Shown here piece by piece: positions 58,788 through 64,000 of a stretch of 64,000 nt of DNA. The notes under the pieces are model-generated. The model made no database searches. It was not told where the DNA came from and saw only the letters and a program-made list of their open reading frames with translations. The translations under genes were made by a program, and so were the position numbers. The stretch is from a virus, in the IMG/VR virus record IMGVR_UViG_3300031973_001557, positions 1-64,000 of that record; one strand, 5' to 3'. Positions within the stretch are counted from its first letter, which is position 1; every line of letters begins with the position of its first letter.

Positions 58788-59331
58788 AAGATGGATCGCA
58801 ATGTTCTCGCAAACTGGAAGCGAGCTTATAGAAGTAATTAATGCTCTAGATAGAGAACCTGATATTATTATAACTAATAAAAGACCTGAACATTTAAGAA
58901 GTATTAATCAAGATTTATTAGATAGATGCAGAAATAAAATTTGTTATGTATCTAACAAACCAACACTAGAAGAATATTATGGAATATTTGAACGATTTGT
59001 TTTTAATCCTATTGTTACTCTCCACGGCTGGTTAAGAGTATTGCCGCCGGAAATATGTAGGAGTTATGAAATTTATAATGGTCACCCAGGAGATATAATT
59101 AAATATCCAAAATTAAAAGGAAAGGATCCACAGTTAAAAGCTTGGAAAAAAAATTATAAATTTATAGGAACAGTATTGCATAAGGTAATTGAACAGGTAG
59201 ATGAAGGAGAAATTATAGCTTATAAAAATAAAATTCCTACTAGAAATTTGGAACTTGATGATTATTTTCGTATATTAAGAAACGAGTCGATAGGCTTATG
59301 GATACAATTTTTGAATAAAAGGTTATACTAA
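58780..59331 (+). CDS. Formyltransferase-like protein (PurN/Fmt N-terminal fold)
   Basis: A 183-residue single-domain formyltransferase-like protein. VTLHGWLRVLPPEICRSYEI leads to YNGHPGDIIKYPKLKGKDPQ and HKVIEQVDEGEII. The triad residues N100, H102 and D141 match the Asn-His-Asp of 10-formyltetrahydrofolate-dependent transferases such as PurN. It lies between the transglycosylase and the kinase within the deazaguanine operon, so its acceptor is probably the aminomethyl group of preQ1, or preQ1 in DNA, rather than a purine precursor. Acceptor assignment is inference. Confidence 0.82.
   Translation: MHKRWIAMFSQTGSELIEVINALDREPDIIITNKRPEHLRSINQDLLDRCRNKICYVSNKPTLEEYYGIFERFVFNPIVTLHGWLRVLPPEICRSYEIYNGHPGDIIKYPKLKGKDPQLKAWKKNYKFIGTVLHKVIEQVDEGEIIAYKNKIPTRNLELDDYFRILRNESIGLWIQFLNKRLY
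59263..59279 (+). other. Sequence similar to the middle promoter motif, inside a coding region
   Basis: TATTTTCGTATATTAAG resembles the motifs at 46071 and 55906. It is coding here (Tyr-Phe-Arg-Ile) near the end of the formyltransferase gene, 51 nt before the next ATG, so it may be a coincidence of codon choice. Confidence 0.2.
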
Positions 59332-59885
59332 TGAAAATAGCATTTACAGGAGCTCAGGGAACGGGTAAATCTACTTTAGTTAATTATCTTGCAGATAATA
59401 ATGTTAAAGAAATAGAAGAATATACTTTTGTAAAAGAAGTAACAAGAAGAATACAAAGACAATTTAATCTTGATATTAATGAGAAAGGAGATCTGACTAC
59501 TCAGATACTAATTATTACAGATCATATTGTAAATTTACGTAAACCAAAAGTAGTAATGGATAGATGTATTTTAGATGCATTAGTCTATACTCGATGGTTA
59601 TGTGATTATAATCCTGGTATTCCTAACTGGGTTTATGATTATTGTGAAAATGTATTTAAAAGTTATATTAATCAATATGACATTATATTTTATTTAAAGC
59701 CTGAATTTGATCTGGTTAGTGATGGTGTGAGAAGTGATGATATAGACTTTAGAGATGATATAGCAGATTTATTTGAAACCTACATAAATAATTTTGGTGT
59801 AGAAGTTGTGGAATTAACAGGTACGGTAAAACAAAGAGTTAAACAAATTAAAAAAGCAATTAATGAGCACACAAAGTCAAATTAA
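59331..59885 (+). CDS. P-loop nucleotide kinase-like NTPase
   Basis: A 184-residue P-loop protein: KIAFTGAQGTGKSTLVNYLA is the Walker A motif and KVVMDRCILDALVYTRWLCD resembles the AAA_28/NadR-type nucleotide kinase family, with an IIFYLKPEFDLVSDGVRSD lid-like region. Possible substrates are a (deoxy)nucleotide or nucleoside. Its location inside the deazaguanine operon suggests that it serves nucleotide supply or salvage there, but it could be a general phage dNMP kinase. It overlaps the start of queF by 23 nt. Confidence 0.7.
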   Translation: MKIAFTGAQGTGKSTLVNYLADNNVKEIEEYTFVKEVTRRIQRQFNLDINEKGDLTTQILIITDHIVNLRKPKVVMDRCILDALVYTRWLCDYNPGIPNWVYDYCENVFKSYINQYDIIFYLKPEFDLVSDGVRSDDIDFRDDIADLFETYINNFGVEVVELTGTVKQRVKQIKKAINEHTKSN

Positions 59886-60780
59886 TGATATAGCGGGAAC
59901 GCTATTAGGTAAAAGAGGAGGAGAAGGTTATTCAACAACTTATGATTCTTCTTTATTAGTTCGTATTCCTAGATCTTTAAATCGAGAAACTTATCGAATT
60001 GATAATAAAAATCTTCCGTTTATAGGAGGAGATGTCTGGAACGCATACGAAGTATCAGCTATTACTAATACTGGAAGACCAGTATCAGGAGTAATGAAGA
60101 TATGGTGTGATGCAGATTCTAAATATCACGTTGAATCTAAGTCAATTAAACTATATCTTAATTCCTTTAATATGACTCCTTTTGGGGAAACAGGAGAAGA
60201 ATGTATTAAGATTATTGAGGATACCGTATCAGAAGATTTATCAACTTTATTAGAAACAGAAGTTGAATGTAAATTATTTACAAGAAATGATAGTCTTAAT
60301 TTTGATGTCTTTAGTGATTATGATGAACTAGAAGATTTAGTAGATTTAGATAAAGTAGATTATTCTAATGATAAATTAGAAAAATTAGATATTACCAAAG
60401 CATCGTTTAAAGATTTTAATCCTAGATTAAAAGTTCGTACTAATCTTTTAAGAAGTAATTGTCGAGTAACTAATCAACCAGACTGGGGTGACTTATTTAT
60501 TTTTATTAAAGGTAATGAGAAGGATAGTGTATTTACTCTAGATAGTCTAGCAAGCTATATTGTTTCTCATAGACAAGTTAATCACTTTCATGAAGAGATC
60601 GTAGAAATGATCTTTAAAAAATTATACGATGAATTTAATCCTAAAGAACTAATGGTATGTGCAATGTATACTCGAAGAGGAGGGATTGATATTAATCCTA
60701 TTCGATCTACTCATGAGCATTTAATTCCTGGTGCATTTAGAACTATGAATAGCTTAACTCAAAAAACATTACGTCAATAA
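59863..60780 (+). CDS. queF: QueF, NADPH-dependent preQ0 reductase
   Basis: A 305-residue two-domain (type II) QueF, close to E. coli QueF (282). YHVESKSIKLYLNSFNMTPF is the family's ESKSxKLYLNSF block. SNCRVTNQPDWGDLFIFIKG carries the catalytic Cys. SHRQVNHFHEEIVEMIFKKL has the FHE motif and RRGGIDINPIRS the closing block. It reduces the nitrile of preQ0 to the aminomethyl group of preQ1, which supplies an amine for the neighbouring formyltransferase. It shares its last base with the start of queE. Confidence 0.95.
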   Translation: MSTQSQINDIAGTLLGKRGGEGYSTTYDSSLLVRIPRSLNRETYRIDNKNLPFIGGDVWNAYEVSAITNTGRPVSGVMKIWCDADSKYHVESKSIKLYLNSFNMTPFGETGEECIKIIEDTVSEDLSTLLETEVECKLFTRNDSLNFDVFSDYDELEDLVDLDKVDYSNDKLEKLDITKASFKDFNPRLKVRTNLLRSNCRVTNQPDWGDLFIFIKGNEKDSVFTLDSLASYIVSHRQVNHFHEEIVEMIFKKLYDEFNPKELMVCAMYTRRGGIDINPIRSTHEHLIPGAFRTMNSLTQKTLRQ

Positions 60781-61556
60781 TGAAATGTAAAAGATTAAGA
60801 AGTTACGAAAAACCTTTACAGGTATTAGAGCTTTATACTGCAGTTCAATCTGAAGGTTCAAGACAAGGTTACCCTACTATTGTAGTTAGAACATCAGGAT
60901 GTACTCATAGATGCTTCTTTGGTGAAGGTGGATGGTGTGATAGTTGGTATACATCTATTCATCCGGAAAAAGGTACTTTCTGTTTTAATGACATTATCAA
61001 AATGTATGATGATAATCCTCATATAAAAGAGATGATGTTAACTGGGGGATCTCCTACTATGCACCCTGCTTTAGTAAATGAATTAACTCATTTTGCTCAT
61101 GAGCGAGGAATCTTTATTACTATTGAAACAGAAGGATCTCATTTTTTAGAAACTGATTATCCTATTAATCTATTATCTATTTCACCTAAATTTAGTAATT
61201 CTATTCCAGTAGTAGGAGCTAAAACACCGCTAGGAGAGATAGTAGATGAGAAGATGATCATCAAACATAACAGTAAACGATTGAATAAAGAAGCAATCAA
61301 AGCTTCTATTGAATATCATAATGATTATCATATTAAACCAGTATTAGATAAAGATTTAACTATTCTTCCGGAAGTAGAGGAGTTTGTTAAAGAGTTAGAG
61401 ATACCAGATGAAAAGATTTGGTGTATGCCTGCTGGAGATGATATTCCTGCTCTACAAGAATCCTATCCTGTAGTAATGAACTTTGTTAGAGATAGAGGAT
61501 GGAGATTTACAGGTAGAAGTCATATTATGGCTTTTGGTACAGAAAGATGTGTTTAA
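60780..61556 (+). CDS. queE: QueE-like 7-carboxy-7-deazaguanine synthase with CX3CX7C motif
   Basis: A 258-residue radical SAM enzyme. LQVLELYTAVQSEGSRQGYP is the typical QueE N-terminus. The iron-sulfur Cys residues are C41, C45 and C53 (SGCTHRCFFGEGGWCDSWYT), so the motif is CX3CX7C instead of CX3CX2C, with the usual WCDS at the third Cys. MLTGGSPTMHPALVNELTHF is the SAM-binding GGxP region, and ISIETEGSHF-like residues (ITIETEGSH) follow. It rearranges carboxytetrahydropterin to carboxydeazaguanine. It follows queF with a one-base overlap. Confidence 0.92.
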   Translation: MKCKRLRSYEKPLQVLELYTAVQSEGSRQGYPTIVVRTSGCTHRCFFGEGGWCDSWYTSIHPEKGTFCFNDIIKMYDDNPHIKEMMLTGGSPTMHPALVNELTHFAHERGIFITIETEGSHFLETDYPINLLSISPKFSNSIPVVGAKTPLGEIVDEKMIIKHNSKRLNKEAIKASIEYHNDYHIKPVLDKDLTILPEVEEFVKELEIPDEKIWCMPAGDDIPALQESYPVVMNFVRDRGWRFTGRSHIMAFGTERCV

Positions 61557-61572
61557 TATTTAAAATAAAATT

Positions 61573-62598
61573 ATGCAAGATAACAGAAATAAGGAAAAAA
61601 AATATGAGTGGATCGGAGATGTTAAATCTTATAAGGAACCGGAAGATAATGAATATTCGGTAAAATATAATGAACCGGATAGAGAATATGATGCTACTTA
61701 TAGACCTACAAAAGCTGATATCGAGACATTTCCTGATCTTCAAAATGGACCTTCATCTTTGATTCAAGGAAGTCCTGTAGAGATCCAACAAGTAGGTATT
61801 CATAATTTTAGATTACCTCTTAAGTATGAAAAGCGTGGAGGAGGGGATATTGAATTAGAAACTCGAGTAACCGGAACAGTATCCTTAGCAGCTCATAAGA
61901 AAGGAATTAATATGTCTCGTATTATGAGATCTTTCTATAAGTTTAAAGATGATTACGTATATGATAAGTTAGATGATATTCTAATGAAGTATAAAGATAA
62001 TCTAGATTCATTTGATGCTAAGATTGGATTACATTTTTCTTATCCTATTTTACAACCTTCTTTAAGATCAAATAATGCTGGTTATCAATATTATAATGTA
62101 ACTTTAGAAGGTAATATTGATTATACAGGTAATTTTAAAAAGATCTTACATTTTGATTTTGTTTATTCTTCTGCTTGTCCTTGTTCGTATGAATTAGCCG
62201 AGCATGCAAGAAAGTATAGAAATAAAGCAACAGTATCTCATTCTCAAAGATCGGTAGCTAGAATATCAATAGAGTTTGATAAAATTGTATGGATAGAAGA
62301 TCTACAAGAGATGTGTGCTAAAGCTCTTAAGACCGAAACTCAAGTAGTTGTAAAGAGAGAAGACGAAATGGCCTTTGCTGAACTTAATGGTTCTTATCTC
62401 AAATTTGTAGAAGATGCCGCTCGATTATTATACGAACAATTATCCGAAGATAAAAGAGTAAAAGATTTTAGAGTAATATGCTCTCATCAAGAGTCTCTAC
62501 ACTCTCACGATGCAATATCGGTTATAACAGCACCAAACAGCAAGTTTAGTCAAGATATATCACATGAGGTATGGTCCAGTTTAATTCATATTTCGTAA
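61573..62598 (+). CDS. folE2: FolE2-like GTP cyclohydrolase (GCYH-IB)
   Basis: A 341-residue protein. The first 60 residues are a charged extension. SPVEIQQVGIHNFRLPLKYE and GTVSLAAHKKGINMSRIMRS (102-120) are family blocks. YSSACPCSYELAEHARKYR (C202, C204) and TVSHSQRSVARISIEF match the Cys and HNQRS-type regions of type IB GTP cyclohydrolases. It would make dihydroneopterin triphosphate from GTP, the first step to 7-deazaguanines. It closes the pathway genes in this window, 16 nt after queE. Confidence 0.9.
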   Translation: MQDNRNKEKKYEWIGDVKSYKEPEDNEYSVKYNEPDREYDATYRPTKADIETFPDLQNGPSSLIQGSPVEIQQVGIHNFRLPLKYEKRGGGDIELETRVTGTVSLAAHKKGINMSRIMRSFYKFKDDYVYDKLDDILMKYKDNLDSFDAKIGLHFSYPILQPSLRSNNAGYQYYNVTLEGNIDYTGNFKKILHFDFVYSSACPCSYELAEHARKYRNKATVSHSQRSVARISIEFDKIVWIEDLQEMCAKALKTETQVVVKREDEMAFAELNGSYLKFVEDAARLLYEQLSEDKRVKDFRVICSHQESLHSHDAISVITAPNSKFSQDISHEVWSSLIHIS

Positions 62599-62671
62599 AA
62601 AAGATTTATTAAAAAGGTAGAAAAGTCGAAGAAAAATCGCTATCTTAAGAATATAATTAGAATAAATATAT

Positions 62672-63172
62672 ATGCAATATAAATATAGTAGAAGAGATGA
62701 TTATGTACCGTTTGTATCCGAGGTAGAACAATTTAATGAAGCCTTTAATAAGCCTAACAAGTATATTCCTAATGTTCCCGAAAAAGAACAATGGATGTTT
62801 GTGTATAACTTTATCTTAGAGGAGTTAAATGAGTATAAAGAAGCATGCGAGAGAGGGGATGTAGTAGAGGTCTTAGATGCATTAGCCGATATTACTTATG
62901 TTGCAACCGGAAATGGTGTAATGCTACATGGTCTTAAAGATCATTTTGAAGCAGCTTATGAAGAAGTACATCAATCAAATATGTCTAAGTTGTGTAAGAC
63001 TTTAGAGGAAGCCGAACAGACGCGCGACCTGCGGTCCGAACAACAAGGTGAACCATGTCATATTGAACAAAGAGATGATTACTGGGTAGTATTAAGAAGT
63101 AGTGATCGTAAGGTCATGAAGTCGGTTAACTATTTCCCACCAAATTTAAGCGCGATATTAAATGAGCAGTAA
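62672..63172 (+). CDS. MazG-like NTP pyrophosphohydrolase
   Basis: A 166-residue all-alpha NTP pyrophosphohydrolase-like protein. FILEELNEYKEACERGDVVE and VLDALADITYVATGNGVML provide the EExxE and ExxD metal-binding motifs of MazG/HisE-type enzymes. FEAAYEEVHQSNMSKLCKTL is the second conserved helix. The C-terminal part holds a small domain with a Gln/Asp-rich strand. It may clear non-canonical or host nucleotides during replication. It overlaps the DNA polymerase start by 11 nt. Confidence 0.8.
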   Translation: MQYKYSRRDDYVPFVSEVEQFNEAFNKPNKYIPNVPEKEQWMFVYNFILEELNEYKEACERGDVVEVLDALADITYVATGNGVMLHGLKDHFEAAYEEVHQSNMSKLCKTLEEAEQTRDLRSEQQGEPCHIEQRDDYWVVLRSSDRKVMKSVNYFPPNLSAILNEQ

Positions 63173-64000
63173 GGAGCAATTAGTACTACCTTACAAAAAG
63201 TGTTATGCAGAAAAAGGTAGAGGGAATAACTATACTATTCACTTATGGGATGATGGTGGATATAATCAATTAGATTGGCGTAATTATGCTTACAAAGAAT
63301 CTGATTATGGTGAGTATGAAGGTTTCCGAGGTGAGAAGTTAGATAAAGTGTATCAATGGGATTATGATGATAAGACTATTCATTATCATGATATGCAACC
63401 GGCTCAAAAGTTTCTGATCGAAACCTACGGTACTAATGATGAGCCTTCGACTTCACATAAAGAATTATTTTTCGATATTGAGATTGAGATTGGTGGACGA
63501 TTAACTCAAGAGTACATCCGTCAAGCTCCAATGCCTTGTACTTCTATTGCTTGGTATGATAAGTTTAGAGATAAGTGGGGTATCTTGATTTTAGATAAGC
63601 AAGGTAAAATGCAATACTCTGAAAAGGGTAATAAAGAGATTATACCTGTTCGTACAGAAAAAGAGTTACTTGCTAAATGGGTTGAACGTATTAGAGAAAT
63701 CGATCCAGATATCTTAATCGGATATAATAGTGATCATTTCGATATTCCTTATTTATATTTTCGTATCTGTAATGTATTAGGAGAGGAATGGGCTATGGCT
63801 ATGTCTCCTATTAATATTGCAAGAGATATATCTCAATGGTCTAGAGAACGTACTATTGAGTTTGCCGGTTTAGAAACTTTAGATTACTTACGACTACATA
63901 AGCAGTTCTCTATGAGAGAAGAACCTTCTTATAAGTTAGATGCTATTGGAGAGAAGTATGCTGGGTTAGGTAAGATTGAGTATGAAGGATCTCTTAATCG
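63162..64000 (+). CDS. DNA polymerase, family B (gp43-like), 3' end outside window
   Basis: The first 279 codons of a replicative polymerase, running off the window edge. The ATG at 63162 overlaps the preceding gene. The N-terminal and 3'-5' exonuclease domains are seen. KELFFDIEIEIGGRL is Exo I with D-x-E, and ILIGYNSDHFDIPYLYFRI is Exo II with N-x-x-F-D. The later polymerase motifs are outside. It is the main replicative polymerase, alongside the miniature PolA at 46091. Confidence 0.95.
   Translation, partial: MSSKEQLVLPYKKCYAEKGRGNNYTIHLWDDGGYNQLDWRNYAYKESDYGEYEGFRGEKLDKVYQWDYDDKTIHYHDMQPAQKFLIETYGTNDEPSTSHKELFFDIEIEIGGRLTQEYIRQAPMPCTSIAWYDKFRDKWGILILDKQGKMQYSEKGNKEIIPVRTEKELLAKWVERIREIDPDILIGYNSDHFDIPYLYFRICNVLGEEWAMAMSPINIARDISQWSRERTIEFAGLETLDYLRLHKQFSMREEPSYKLDAIGEKYAGLGKIEYEGSLN

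Noticed and set aside
63750-63775. Further copy of the middle promoter motif
   Set aside because: The similarity to TTTTCGTATCT arises from Tyr-Phe-Arg-Ile codons in the DNA polymerase exonuclease motif.
1-64000. tRNA genes, insertion sequences and integrase or attachment sites
   Set aside because: I noticed no convincing cloverleaf, transposase, inverted terminal repeat or integrase. A tRNA scan could still find a divergent tRNA that I cannot see by eye.

Overview
This window is one contiguous stretch of the genome of a T4-like myovirus. It is strongly AT-rich, and every convincing gene lies on the + strand with short gaps or 1-50 nt overlaps. The backbone gives the assignment: large terminase, portal, prohead protease, scaffold, major capsid protein, neck proteins, contractile sheath, tube, tape measure and baseplate, followed by gp32-, UvsX-, RNase H-, gp41-, NrdB/NrdA- and gp43-like replication genes. 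Gene starts are preceded by A-rich tracts rather than Shine-Dalgarno sequences. Together with BspA-like repeats in a tail protein this suggests a marine Bacteroidota (flavobacterial) host; that is inference only.

Layout. 2-8219 holds head-associated accessory genes: a 5'-truncated multi-enzyme protein (HExxH peptidase-like, P-loop kinase, HAD phosphatase) and a run of small proteins. Many of these carry an [LI]-[NST]-E-[NSG] tetrapeptide that looks like a prohead-protease site, as expected for proteins packed in the capsid. 8239-17897 is the head module (membrane protein, terminase, portal, a small protein resembling the processed N-terminus of the capsid protein, protease, His/Met-rich scaffold, capsid protein), closed by a strong UUCG-loop terminator. 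18046-30422 has PhoH plus a variable adhesion region (fibre-like proteins with shared repeats, BspA-like leucine-rich repeats, two concanavalin-like lectins) around the neck genes. 30537-46067 is the tail: sheath, tube, a gp26-like protein with an overlapping gp51-like frame entered near a run of nine T's, tape measure, baseplate proteins, and a 1420-residue hub protein ending in an M23 peptidase. 46091-56580 is replication and nucleotide metabolism, including a miniature family A DNA polymerase in addition to the family B polymerase at 63162. 56573-62598 is a 7-deazaguanine pathway, followed by a MazG-like pyrophosphohydrolase and the partial DNA polymerase.

The most exciting system is the 7-deazaguanine DNA-modification cluster. 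FolE2, QueD, QueE and QueC would make preQ0, QueF would reduce it to preQ1, a TGT/DpdA-like enzyme would exchange it into DNA, and a PurN-like formyltransferase beside it suggests a formylated preQ1 end product. QueC and QueD have lost their usual zinc ligands, and QueE has a CX3CX7C radical-SAM motif. Other highlights are the hidden gp51-like frame, the miniature PolA, the capsid-protein mimic and the candidate leader/cleavage code on capsid cargo proteins. Twelve gene gaps in the late region also share a TATTTATAA-like motif that is absent from the corresponding gaps of the replication region.
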